Source: Candidatus Poribacteria bacterium (GTDB taxonomy: Bacteria > Poribacteria > WGA-4E > GCA-2687025). Taken from it: DNA of 64,000 nucleotides. The translations under genes and the position numbers were made by a program. This document shows, piece after piece, positions 1 through 8,314 of the stretch. The stretch covers positions 62,001 to 126,000 of the forward strand of contig JAPPNK010000021.1 in assembly GCA_028818695.1 (NCBI GenBank). The letters run 5' to 3'. The number at the start of each line of letters is the position of its first letter. Positions within the stretch are counted from its first letter, which is position 1. The notes under the pieces were generated by a model. The model saw nothing but the letters and a program-made list of their open reading frames with translations. It made no database searches and had not been told where the DNA came from.

Positions 1-317
1 ATGTCTCGGCTGGGCGCCCCCTGCTGAACGGGCTGAAACAGGAGGAATCGCTGGCGAGAATGGGCGGAAACCCAGCGAAGATCCTGCCGCTGCTGCAGCT
101 GGGGCTTTCCGAACTGCTGGAAGAAGCGCTGGCGGACGAACAGGCGGTTGTGTTGGACAATCTAGAGGTTGTGCAGCCGTACGGCGTCTCTCTGGAGAAA
201 GCGGCGCTCCCCTATACCCGTCAGGGGAAGGCGGTTCTGCTCTGCCTTTCCAGCGACAAGAAAGCGAACTTCCACATGAACATTTCGCGGACGGAATGCC
301 ATTGCTTCGAGATTTAG
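1..317 (+). CDS. C-terminal part of an unidentified protein (5' end outside window)
   Basis: The reading frame is open from the first bases of the window to the stop at 315-317, so only about the last 104 residues are visible. An ATG at 60 exists but coding sequence continues upstream of it without a stop. The visible part is largely alpha/beta in character and has a hydrophobic strand ending in acid, AVVLDNLE, which resembles a Walker B strand of a P-loop ATPase, followed by another hydrophobic strand, AVLLCL. The P-loop, if there is one, would lie off the window. The tail overlaps the next gene by 22 bases. I do not recognise the family; small ATPases of the BrxF kind have a similar layout, but this is only a resemblance of shape. 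Confidence 0.55.
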   Translation, partial: VSAGRPLLNGLKQEESLARMGGNPAKILPLLQLGLSELLEEALADEQAVVLDNLEVVQPYGVSLEKAALPYTRQGKAVLLCLSSDKKANFHMNISRTECHCFEI

Positions 318-772
318 CGAGACGGTTAAACGAGCGCGGCCCGTTCACCAAGGCGGAGCGCGCATTGCTGATGGCGCTCGCGGCGTTCACGCTTGTGAGC
401 GCCGCGGTTGCAGCGGCGCATTCGTTGTTCCCAGAAATGTTTTACGGCGAGCCGACCTTCAACGCCGCCGAAAAACATGAGCTGACAAGCGCCCCGCTTC
501 CCGCTTCAACCCAAACGAGCGGAGCGGAAGAGAGCAAGGAAAGCGGCAATGCGCTGCTGAATCTCAACGCGGCGGACGCCGAGGCGCTTCAACAGCTGCC
601 GGGCATCGGTCCTGTTCTTGCGCAGCGCATCGTGAACTGGCGGAACGAATACGGGCAGTTTGAGACGCTTGAAGACCTGTTGATGGTGGAAGGCATCGGG
701 GAGAAACGCATTGAGCAGCTGCGGGCGGCGGCGCAGGTCGTTCCTGCAGAGAGCGGGTCGGCTTCCGAGTGA
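296..772 (+). CDS. ComEA-like helix-hairpin-helix DNA-binding protein
   Basis: 158 residues. One membrane segment at about residues 21-45 (LLMALAAFTLVSAA core) would anchor the protein, followed by a low-complexity linker and a C-terminal ComEA-type domain at about 85-150. That domain opens with LNLNAADAEALQQLPGIGP and has the second hairpin VEGIGEKRIEQL, the paired helix-hairpin-helix motif that grips the DNA backbone. ComEA proteins bind incoming DNA at the cell surface during natural transformation, but short ComEA-like proteins are also common in bacteria without proven competence. The domain assignment is firm; a role in DNA uptake is inference, since no comEC or type IV pilus gene is in view. 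The start overlaps the preceding gene by 22 bases, suggesting co-transcription. Confidence 0.85.
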   Translation: MPLLRDLARRLNERGPFTKAERALLMALAAFTLVSAAVAAAHSLFPEMFYGEPTFNAAEKHELTSAPLPASTQTSGAEESKESGNALLNLNAADAEALQQLPGIGPVLAQRIVNWRNEYGQFETLEDLLMVEGIGEKRIEQLRAAAQVVPAESGSASE

Positions 773-791
773 AGTTTAAGGAGAAGCTTGC

Positions 792-2108
792 ATGCATCGA
801 CTGCGAAACATGACAGCGCGGCGCGCGCTTCTTCTTGCCATGCCTGTTGCGGCGTTGATTCTCTTGATTGTCGGGTTCGCAAGCCTCCTTCATGAAAGAT
901 GGGAGACGCCTGGGCAAAATGAAACTGCCGCGGTTCAAAATGGAGCGGCAGACCGAACGGAAGAGAATCCGATCGAACGGAAGTCGGTCTTGAGACCCAA
1001 GGAGAAACCTGTTGAGTCGCTGCCCTTTGAAAACGGCAAGCTGGTTCCCGACGGATACAAGTGGCGCGATCCGCACCCGTGGCTCGTTTCTGTTCGCGGC
1101 GAAAGGTACCGCCGTTATATCGGACCGCAGACCGCGGAAGCGATCTTTGCGGTCTACGACTCGCCGTACACAACGGGCGAAAAGGCAGAAAAGCTGCTGG
1201 CGCATTGGAAACGGGTTCTCGCGCGCGGAGCTGTCGTCAACGACTACAAGGATGCGCTCAAATTAGGATTCAGTCTGATGAATGAGCTGGCGAATTTGCG
1301 CATCAGACCAGATCTTCACCGGAGTCGCTTCGACCTCTCAGCGGACGCTCCGATTGAAGAGATAGAAAAGACTCTGATAACGTACAGGATTCGCACCAGG
1401 CCGATCAAGAAGGAGCAGTTCAGCCATGCCGCCAAGACGGGCGAAGGCACCTTGAATGTGACGCTTTTTTCGGACGGATACGGCGGCGGAGGCATGGGCA
1501 TCTCGACCGTCCGGGCGGGCGGAAGCCGAAGAAGCAGCGATCTGACAGATAGGGAGTGGCGCAACATCAGACTCTACGGAACCGCTCCGAAAGGGTTTCG
1601 GCTGCGCTTGATTGACGAGGACGACAACGAGTTGCCGTTTGATAAGTTTCCGTCTTTCAATGAGCGCGACGCAGTGAAACGTCTGAGCAAAGCGAACCTT
1701 GGACAGCTGCTGTTTGCGCTTCCCTCGTATCTAATTCAACCCGACGCGCAGGAGCGCTCCACTGCGGCGTGGATGCGCATGATGAACAGGTACGACGCGG
1801 CGCTGGCAGAGCTCGCAGACCGAGGGCAGGTTCCAATGCCGGCAGCTGTACCGGGCGAAGCTCCTGGGGCTGCGAAACCTCTGGAGCCGATGGTCGATTG
1901 GGGCGATCCGGACCCGCGGCGCAAAAGCGTCGCCGAAGCATATATGTCCGCGCTAGAGAAGCAGGCAAAGAAGGCGAACATATCGGAGGCGGCGCGGGCG
2001 CAGATCAGTCGGCGGCTACAGGAGCTGCGCGCTCTGATGTTAGGTCCCGCCGGTACGCCTGTCAAGCCTCCGCCCGATCAAGACGGCGGCGAAGACGAAA
2101 AAGAATGA
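792..2108 (+). CDS. Unknown membrane-anchored protein
   Basis: 438 residues with a single N-terminal hydrophobic segment at about residues 12-32, so either an uncleaved anchor or a signal sequence. The remainder is charged and probably periplasmic. A Gly-rich stretch (DGYGGGGMG) lies near the middle and the last 90 residues are Pro/Ala-rich with a charged tail ending DGGEDEKE. No catalytic motif is recognisable. It starts 19 bases after the ComEA-like gene with a GGAG-type ribosome site in between, so the two are probably one transcript. It converges on the DUF58 gene of the opposite strand. Function unknown. Confidence 0.7.
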   Translation: MHRLRNMTARRALLLAMPVAALILLIVGFASLLHERWETPGQNETAAVQNGAADRTEENPIERKSVLRPKEKPVESLPFENGKLVPDGYKWRDPHPWLVSVRGERYRRYIGPQTAEAIFAVYDSPYTTGEKAEKLLAHWKRVLARGAVVNDYKDALKLGFSLMNELANLRIRPDLHRSRFDLSADAPIEEIEKTLITYRIRTRPIKKEQFSHAAKTGEGTLNVTLFSDGYGGGGMGISTVRAGGSRRSSDLTDREWRNIRLYGTAPKGFRLRLIDEDDNELPFDKFPSFNERDAVKRLSKANLGQLLFALPSYLIQPDAQERSTAAWMRMMNRYDAALAELADRGQVPMPAAVPGEAPGAAKPLEPMVDWGDPDPRRKSVAEAYMSALEKQAKKANISEAARAQISRRLQELRALMLGPAGTPVKPPPDQDGGEDEKE

Positions 2109-2157
2109 TCAAAAGCCCATCGGCGTCTCTCTCCTATATGACCCGCTATTGAACAAG

Positions 2158-3021
2158 CTATGTTCTCCGCCGCTCGCCTCGACGGAAGAGGCTGAGAAGC
2201 GGTTCGACAAATGAGCTTCCCGTTTCCAGACGGGCGCAGTCGATGCGCAGACGTTTGAACAGCGCGTTGCGCTCGCGGTCTTGGCGCGCTGTCAGGCGCG
2301 TCTGGGCGGATGTTTTGACCCTTCCGCTCTCGGCGTCTTTCCAGCGCACCCATCCGACCTTCGGGACGGCGCGTTCCAACGGATCGCGTATCTCAACCCC
2401 CAAAATCCGATGGCGCGAGGCGGCGGCTTTCAGCGCTGCCTCGTACCCGTCCGCGTAGAAGTCGCTGAGCAGGAACGCGGCGCTTCTCCGTCGACAGATG
2501 CGGGCGAACAGCTCCAGCGGCGGACGCAGATCGGTGCCGTTTCCTGTCGGTCGGCATGTGAGCGCTTCGCGGGCGATGCGGAGCGCATGGCGCCGCCCCT
2601 TGCGCGGAGGGATATGTTTTTCGATCCTGTCGGTGAAGAGAATGAGTCCTGTTTTGTCGTTGTTTTTGGCTGCCGCGAGAGCAAGGGCGGCGCACACCTC
2701 CGCGCACAGGCGGCTTTTTAGCTCGCGCGAGCCAACCCGCGTCGATCCGCTTGCGTCGGCAAGAAGCATGACGACCGCCTCGCGCTCCTCCACATACCGC
2801 TTGATGTAGGGCTGTCCGAGCCGGGCGGTGACGTTCCAGTCGATGGCGCGGGCGTCGTCGCCCGGTTCGTAGCGGCGGACGTCGGCAAACTCGATGCCCT
2901 GCCCTTTGAAGACGCTGGAGTAGTCGCCGGCGTGGAGATGATTGGCGAATCGGAGCGCGGCAAACTCAATGCGCCGGACGCTGCGCAGCGTTTCTAACGA
3001 TACGGCGCGCTCTTCTGTCAC
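2158..3021 (-). CDS. DUF58 domain protein (MoxR-associated)
   Basis: 287 residues. The DUF58 signature is clear at about residues 40-70: F-x-G-x-GIEFADVRRYEPGDD followed by RAIDWNVTAR. The following segment (VVMLLADASGST) resembles a von Willebrand A-like fold with a degenerate metal site (D-x-S-x-S). Proteins of this family are almost always encoded next to a MoxR AAA+ ATPase and are thought to act with it in chaperone-like assembly or maturation at the cell envelope. Here the start codon overlaps the moxR stop by 4 bases (ATGA), so translation is likely coupled. No von Willebrand A/TPR protein of the classic MoxR operon follows; the next gene converges from the other strand. Confidence 0.9.
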   Translation of the reverse strand: MTEERAVSLETLRSVRRIEFAALRFANHLHAGDYSSVFKGQGIEFADVRRYEPGDDARAIDWNVTARLGQPYIKRYVEEREAVVMLLADASGSTRVGSRELKSRLCAEVCAALALAAAKNNDKTGLILFTDRIEKHIPPRKGRRHALRIAREALTCRPTGNGTDLRPPLELFARICRRRSAAFLLSDFYADGYEAALKAAASRHRILGVEIRDPLERAVPKVGWVRWKDAESGRVKTSAQTRLTARQDRERNALFKRLRIDCARLETGSSFVEPLLSLFRRGERRRT

Positions 3022-4010
3022 GGGACATCGACCGCGCGCAGGATCTGCTCTAGAATCTGGTCCGGCTCCGCCTCTTCCGCCTCCGCTTCATACGACAGGA
3101 TGAGACGGTGCCGGAGCGTGTCGGGAGCTGCCGCTTGCGCGTCTTCTGGGATCACATAGGCGCGTCCGTCCATATAGGCTCTTGCTTTGGAGGCGAGGGC
3201 AAGGTAGATTGCCGCGCGCGGCGAAGCGCCGTACTCAATGAGAGGAGCCAACCTCTCAAGCCCGACCGCCGCCGGCTCCCGCGTCGCGCGGATCAGATCG
3301 ACGATATACGACTGGATGCGCTCGTCCATATACACGCGCCGAACGGTCGCCTGCGACTGCAGCAGCCGTTCCATTGAGGCGATCGGCCGTACCTCCGCGC
3401 GTTCCTCGCCGGTTTCGCGCTCCAAGATGCGCATCTCTTCATCCCTGGACGGATACGGCACGCGCAGTTTGAACATGAACCTGTCCAGCTGCGCCTCTGG
3501 AAGCGGATACGCCCCCTCCGACTCGATCGGGTTCTGCGTCGCCAGCGCCAGAAACGGCCGCGGCAGCGGAAAGGTCTCCTCGCCGATGGTCGCCTGCCGC
3601 TCCTGCATCGCCTCCAAGAGAGCGGACTGCGCCTTGGCGGGCGCTCGGTTGATCTCATCCGCCAGAACGATGTTGGCAAAGAGCGGTCCCTTCTTGACGC
3701 GGAAGGTCCCGTCGCTCTGGTTGAAAATGACGGTGCCGACGATGTCCGCCGGGAGCAGGTCTGGAGTGAATTGAATGCGCTGAAACCGCGTTTGAACCGC
3801 GCCAGCCAGCGCCTTGACAGCGGTCGTTTTTGCCAGACCTGGGACGCCTTCCAGGAGTATATGCCCGTCCGCGAGCAGCCCTGTGAGAAGCCCCTCCACC
3901 ATGCCGCGCTGTCCGACGATGACGCGCTCAATTTCGGCGGTCATATCGCGCAGATAGCGGCTCTCTTCCTGAATCTCTTCTCCCAAGGCGCGGATCGCGT
4001 CCGCGTTCAT
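3018..4010 (-). CDS. MoxR-family AAA+ ATPase
   Basis: 330 residues, the usual length of MoxR ATPases. Walker A is at about 55-62 (GVPGLAKT), Walker B and the following helix read LADEINRAPAKAQSALLEAM, and sensor 1 is ALATQNPIE followed by the family-typical EGAYPLPEAQLDRFMFK. MoxR proteins hydrolyse ATP to remodel or help assemble partner proteins, with DUF58 and von Willebrand A proteins as frequent partners. The gene lies between pheT and the DUF58 gene with 4-base ATGA overlaps at both ends, so all three are almost certainly translated from the same message. The client is unknown. Confidence 0.93.
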   Translation of the reverse strand: MNADAIRALGEEIQEESRYLRDMTAEIERVIVGQRGMVEGLLTGLLADGHILLEGVPGLAKTTAVKALAGAVQTRFQRIQFTPDLLPADIVGTVIFNQSDGTFRVKKGPLFANIVLADEINRAPAKAQSALLEAMQERQATIGEETFPLPRPFLALATQNPIESEGAYPLPEAQLDRFMFKLRVPYPSRDEEMRILERETGEERAEVRPIASMERLLQSQATVRRVYMDERIQSYIVDLIRATREPAAVGLERLAPLIEYGASPRAAIYLALASKARAYMDGRAYVIPEDAQAAAPDTLRHRLILSYEAEAEEAEPDQILEQILRAVDVP

Positions 4011-6421
4011 GAGGCGCGCCGCTCCGCGTTCAGCTCCCGCTTCAGCGCCTGCAGGATGCGCTCCATCGCGTCTTCGATCTCTTGATCGGTCAAGGTGCCG
4101 CCGCTTTTCTGGAAAAAGAGCGCAAACGCGAGACTTTTTTTACCCTTGCCGACCCCGTCGCCGGCGTATAGATCGAACAGGCGCGCGGAATGGACGATTC
4201 CGTCCGCGCTTTCTTGCGGGGGATTGTGGATAGCGCGGAGAACGGCTTCGGCGGGGATCTCCTCATCCACCACAACAGCGAGATCGCGCGCGGCGCCCGG
4301 GAACTGGGGAAGCGGTTTCATCTGCCGCGTCGATTGGGCGAAGGGAGCTGCCGCTTCCATATCGATCTCAAACAGATAGGCGCGCCCTGGCAAGCCGTAT
4401 GCGTCCATGACGTCGGGATGCGCCTCGCCCAGATCGCCGACGGGATTTTCGTTGATGAACACTTGAGCAGACCTGCCTGGATGGAAACATGGGTGAACGC
4501 CCCGCTCTAGCCGCCAGTTGTCGATGCCAAGCTCCTCAAAAAGCGTTTCCACAACTCCTTTGGCGTCGTAAAAATCGAGCGGGCGCATCGGCTCTGTCCA
4601 TCGATTCGGGTCGTCTCCCCAAAGGACGCCGCCGAGAGTCCATCGTTCGCGCGGCTCTTCCTCGCCGCCGCCGCGTTTGTCGATAGAGAAGACGCGCTGC
4701 AGTTCATAGAGTCTGGCTCGGTTCACCTGCCGCCTGCTGTTTCGCGCGATGTTCTCTAAAAGGCTCGGCAGCAGCGTTGAGCGCAGAACTGCCATTTCGG
4801 TCGTCATCGGATTTCTCAAAGCGATCTGCCGGCGGCGCGGATCGTCGTCGGGCAGGCGTACCGCGTCCAGCGCGTCTTTCGGGAGCCATGGCATGTTGGC
4901 CGCTTCGTTGAGTCCGTGTCTGCGCATGATTTCGCCGACGCGCAGACGCAGGGCGCGCCCCTCGTTCCGCTTGGGCGAGAAGGTTCCGGACGGCAGCGTG
5001 ACAGGTATCTTGTCGTATCCGTACACGCGCGCCGCCTCTTCGATGAGGTCGACTTCGCGTTCGATGTCGGGGCGGAAGGTCGGCGCGACCGCCTCGAGCG
5101 TCTCTTCGCCCGTCACCTGAAAACCTAGCCGCGTCAATATGCCGCGCATCTCTTCGGTTGATATCTCGATGCCCAAGAGCGCGTTTGCCCGCTTCTGCCG
5201 TAAACGTATGCGCACAGGCTGCGCAGGCTTCGGATGACAATCGATGGCTCCTTTGCAGACGGTTCCGCCGGCAATTTCGGCGATGAGTTGCGCCGTTCTG
5301 TCGAGCGCGCGCAGTGCCGCTTCAGGGTCCGCGCCGCGTTCAAAGCGGTAGGACGCCTCCGTTTGCATGCCGAGCGCTTTGGCGGTGCGCCGTACGTTGA
5401 TCGGGTTGAAATAGGCGCTTTCGAGAAGGATGTCGGTTGTGCTTTCGCTCACTTCCGACTCGGCGCCGCCCATGATTCCCGCCAGCGCGACCGCTTTTTC
5501 GGCGTCGGCGATGACGAGCATGTCTTCGCTCAAAGCGCGCTCCCTGCCGTCTAGGGTGAGAAGCGTTTCGCCCTGCCGCGCGCGCCGCACAACGATGCGG
5601 TTTTGCGACAGCAAATCCAGATCGAAGGCATGGAGCGGATGTCCGAGCTCCATGAGAACGAAGTTGGTAGCATCGACGATGTTGTTGATGGGCCGCATGC
5701 CGGCGCTGCGGATGCGCCGCTGCATCCACATGGGCGAGGCGCCGACCCGCACATTGAGTACCGCCCGCGCGGCATACCGCGGGCAAAGGTCAGGGTCATG
5801 GATATCCACGGCGGCGCGTTCCTCAACGGGCGGACCTGTTTCGGTCAGCTGCGCGGTCGGCGTTATGAGCGGGAGCCGATCGCTTGCGGCGATTTCGCGC
5901 GCGATGCCGACAACGCTCAAACAATCGGGGCGGTTCGGGGTGATGCTGACGTCCAGGATGATGTCGTTCATTCCGAGCGGCTCGGACAGGAGCGTTCCCG
6001 GCGGGGCGTCTTGGAGCTCCATGAGTCCGCCGGCGTCGTCGGAAATGCCAAGCTCTTTTTCGGAGCAGAGCATGCCGTAGGAGGTTTCGCCGCGTATGTC
6101 CGCCGCGCGTATCGCTCCGCCGTTCGGGAGCGTTGAGCCGACGGGCGCGAACGGCGCCGTGAGGCCTGGGCGCGCGTTTGGAGCGCCGCAGACAACCTGT
6201 ATCGGCTCCGCGCCCGCGTTGACGAGGCACAGAGACAGACTTTTGGCGCTCGGATGCGGCGACATGGATTCGATGCGCCCCGCCGCGAGGGTCGGCATCG
6301 GAACGCTAAATGGAAAGACGCGCTCCACTTCAACCCCCAGCATCGTGAGCTGGGCGGCTAATTCTTCCGGCGGGCGTTCCGCTTTCACATACTCTTTGAG
6401 CCAATCCACGCTGAAACGCAT
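4007..6421 (-). CDS. pheT: Phenylalanine-tRNA ligase beta subunit
   Basis: 804 residues with the start at 6421, chosen because a good ribosome site (AAAGGAT) lies 6-10 bases upstream and the family N-terminus MRFSVDWLKEYV begins there; the frame stays open further upstream but that part looks non-coding. Visible domains in order: N-terminal lobe with the tRNA-binding OB fold (VVCGAPNARPG; SYGMLCSEKELG), the B3/B4 editing domain (NRPDCLSVVGIARE), the B5 domain (YRFERGADPEAALRALDR), the core catalytic-like domain, and the C-terminal FDX-ACB anticodon-binding domain (FPGAARDLAVVVDEEIPAE). With PheS it charges tRNA-Phe. pheS is not next to it: upstream on this strand lies an unrelated gene. Downstream it overlaps moxR by 4 bases. 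Confidence 0.97.
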   Translation of the reverse strand: MRFSVDWLKEYVKAERPPEELAAQLTMLGVEVERVFPFSVPMPTLAAGRIESMSPHPSAKSLSLCLVNAGAEPIQVVCGAPNARPGLTAPFAPVGSTLPNGGAIRAADIRGETSYGMLCSEKELGISDDAGGLMELQDAPPGTLLSEPLGMNDIILDVSITPNRPDCLSVVGIAREIAASDRLPLITPTAQLTETGPPVEERAAVDIHDPDLCPRYAARAVLNVRVGASPMWMQRRIRSAGMRPINNIVDATNFVLMELGHPLHAFDLDLLSQNRIVVRRARQGETLLTLDGRERALSEDMLVIADAEKAVALAGIMGGAESEVSESTTDILLESAYFNPINVRRTAKALGMQTEASYRFERGADPEAALRALDRTAQLIAEIAGGTVCKGAIDCHPKPAQPVRIRLRQKRANALLGIEISTEEMRGILTRLGFQVTGEETLEAVAPTFRPDIEREVDLIEEAARVYGYDKIPVTLPSGTFSPKRNEGRALRLRVGEIMRRHGLNEAANMPWLPKDALDAVRLPDDDPRRRQIALRNPMTTEMAVLRSTLLPSLLENIARNSRRQVNRARLYELQRVFSIDKRGGGEEEPRERWTLGGVLWGDDPNRWTEPMRPLDFYDAKGVVETLFEELGIDNWRLERGVHPCFHPGRSAQVFINENPVGDLGEAHPDVMDAYGLPGRAYLFEIDMEAAAPFAQSTRQMKPLPQFPGAARDLAVVVDEEIPAEAVLRAIHNPPQESADGIVHSARLFDLYAGDGVGKGKKSLAFALFFQKSGGTLTDQEIEDAMERILQALKRELNAERRAS

Positions 6422-6549
6422 ACATATCCTTTCGCTCGCGGGGCGCGTTCGTTTTGAATAATAGCGCAGGATTGGACGCTTGGGCGGGCTTTTGACCGGA
6501 TATGAACGCGGACGGTTTCTGCGGGACGAGAATGAGAGCGGGCGCGGCG

Positions 6550-7440
6550 TCAGATTCCAAAGCGCTGACGCGCCCGCTCCTTCGACTCTTGAAAGCGTTG
6601 AAGCCAGTATCGCGCGCTCCAAGGAAAACGCCCTGACGTTCTCAGCTCCAGCGCCGGCAGTCTGCCGCCGCCAACGAATTCAGCCTCGGCGATATAGGAC
6701 GGCGGAAGATCGGGCGGACCGCCCCGTTCGCCCTTCACAACGCGGAGGATCTCATCCGCCCACCATTGACTTGACGCGCCTTCTCCCGCCCGCGGATCGA
6801 AACGCGCCAGCCTCCAGATGTTCGCCTTGCGGTCGCTCGTCCATAAATAGATTTTATTTTGGGCAATGAGTTCCATCAAACGGCTCCGCATATCATCGTC
6901 CAGATCGGCGGGCGTCTTGCCAGGGTGAACCGCCTTGAACAGCGCGGCGATACTCGCCTCAGTAAAAAGGCGTAGCTCCGACGCAAATGCGCGGCAGTCC
7001 GAAATGTCCGCCAGCCCCGTCTCGGTCAAAACGCTCTCCTCAAGGTACGGGCGCGGATACGGGTAACGCTGATGCGTCAACTTCAGCTGAAAGCGTCCTT
7101 GCTCATGCGCGTCGGCGCCGCCCGACGCGTCACATCCCAAAGCTTGTAAATTATAGATACCGCGAGTTAGCATCGTTCCAAACGGCTCCATAAACCTGCG
7201 GATCGGATCTGAACGATGCGACGGATCTTTGAGCTGTTGAGAAACATGCTGCTCAAAATACCGCTCCATGCAGATCATCTCTTTAAATCCCATCCCGAAC
7301 CATATCGGCTCGGTTTGATGCAGCTCGCGCGTCATCAGCCCGTAAGCGAACCCTTCTGGGTTGATCTCATGGAACCGCAGCGTCCAATCGTGTCCGATCG
7401 TTTTGAACGCAATCGCATAAGGCGCGGCAAGATCAAACAT
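6550..7440 (-). CDS. Unknown cytoplasmic protein
   Basis: 296 residues with no signal peptide or membrane segment. Composition is that of a globular soluble protein with many aromatic residues, for example IWFGMGFKEMICMERYF and SSQWWADEILRVV. I recognise no family motif. It begins with a purine-rich ribosome site (GGAGGACGTC directly upstream) and lies 36 bases downstream of another unknown gene on the same strand, with pheT following after 128 bases, so it is probably part of the same long transcriptional run. Function not assigned. Confidence 0.75.
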   Translation of the reverse strand: MFDLAAPYAIAFKTIGHDWTLRFHEINPEGFAYGLMTRELHQTEPIWFGMGFKEMICMERYFEQHVSQQLKDPSHRSDPIRRFMEPFGTMLTRGIYNLQALGCDASGGADAHEQGRFQLKLTHQRYPYPRPYLEESVLTETGLADISDCRAFASELRLFTEASIAALFKAVHPGKTPADLDDDMRSRLMELIAQNKIYLWTSDRKANIWRLARFDPRAGEGASSQWWADEILRVVKGERGGPPDLPPSYIAEAEFVGGGRLPALELRTSGRFPWSARYWLQRFQESKERARQRFGI

Positions 7441-7476
7441 GACGTCCTCCTTCTCCGCCGTCGTTGAGACCGCAGA

Positions 7477-8181
7477 TTACCATTCCAAACAGCGCGCGAT
7501 GTAGGACTGCAGCCATAGGTAGCAGATCAGCGATTCGTGGTAGCCGTCCTCGTCTTTCCGCTCCACCGCTTGCTCGCCTTGCCTCTCCGAGAGCTCTATC
7601 AGACCCTCCACGATCGCCTGGATAAACTGCTCGCGCCCCAGCTCTGAGACAATGTCGCCGTATGAATCGCCGGGAAAAGAGCCGAACATTGCCCGGTATC
7701 CATCCACGCTCTCTTGATCTAGTACGGCGTCTTCCGGGGCGTCCGATTCAGGCAGCGAACGCACAACGATCGTTCCGTCCGCGTTTTTCACAAACCAAAC
7801 TCTCAGGGTGTAAGCGTCCAGTTCGGTCGTAAGAACAAAGGTCGTTTTGCCCTGACTTGAAATGATTTGGACTGGAGGTCCTTTTCTAGCGATGTATTCC
7901 TCCAGCGGAAAGGTCTTGTTTGAGAGCAGGCATTCCAAACCGTTCGTCAACCGCTCAAGAGCGTCAAAAATCCAAAACTCTCTGAAGGTCGGTGCGGATG
8001 GATCCGCAATGGATGTCAAATGTCCAGACTCTCCCGTGAACGTCATGTGTCCTGCGCTAGAATGATGGCTCCAATAATAGTCGCTGTGAGGGATGCGCTC
8101 AGCCCTAAACTTCAGCAACCCTTTTTTCCGCTGAGGGATGCGCCGTTTCCAAAAGCGCCGAATCGCTGCTCGTAACGTCAT
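7477..8181 (-). CDS. Unknown soluble protein
   Basis: 234 residues from the start at 8181, which follows an AGAGGA ribosome site at suitable spacing; an in-frame start 84 bases further upstream lacks this support. The N-terminus is strongly basic (RRFWKRRIPQRKK), the rest is acidic, with segments ALERLTNGLECLLSNKTFP and LGREQFIQAIVEGLIEL that look helical. No signal peptide and no known motif. The gene has its own promoter-like site about 70 bases upstream. Basic N-terminus with an acidic globular body could indicate nucleic acid or partner protein binding, but that is speculation. Confidence 0.7.
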   Translation of the reverse strand: MTLRAAIRRFWKRRIPQRKKGLLKFRAERIPHSDYYWSHHSSAGHMTFTGESGHLTSIADPSAPTFREFWIFDALERLTNGLECLLSNKTFPLEEYIARKGPPVQIISSQGKTTFVLTTELDAYTLRVWFVKNADGTIVVRSLPESDAPEDAVLDQESVDGYRAMFGSFPGDSYGDIVSELGREQFIQAIVEGLIELSERQGEQAVERKDEDGYHESLICYLWLQSYIARCLEW

Positions 8182-8251
8182 TGCGTCCTCTTTTTTGAAC
8201 GAAGGTTCAGAAGATATGGATCCTGTACCCGCCAAGTTTCGATGTCCGCCT

Positions 8252-8280
8252 ATTTTACTGGGCATTCATATGCGCAGCAA
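8252..8280 (-). promoter_or_regulatory. Promoter-like site for the gene at 7477-8181
   Basis: On the minus strand a -35-like TTGCTG (complement of 8275-8280) and a -10-like TAAAAT (complement of 8252-8257) are separated by exactly 17 bases. The -10 lies about 70 bases before the start codon at 8181. It fits the TTGCG-type pattern seen before several other genes of this window. Confidence 0.4.
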
Positions 8281-8314
8281 ATCATGGGACCTCCGCTGCG
8301 CGCAGCGTCCGAAC

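Noticed and set aside
1..317. Identification of the left-edge fragment as a BREX-type BrxF ATPase
   Set aside because: Only a Walker B-like strand is visible and no BREX genes are adjacent; the PglZ domain in this window belongs to a PorX-type regulator, not to BREX.
564..1205. Antisense frames opposite the ComEA-like gene and the next gene
   Set aside because: High-GC shadow frames with Arg/Ser/Pro-rich composition; the plus strand has recognisable domains and good starts.
6422..6622. N-terminal extension of pheT
   Set aside because: Open in frame but low-quality sequence, and a good ribosome site with the conserved PheT start lies at 6421.
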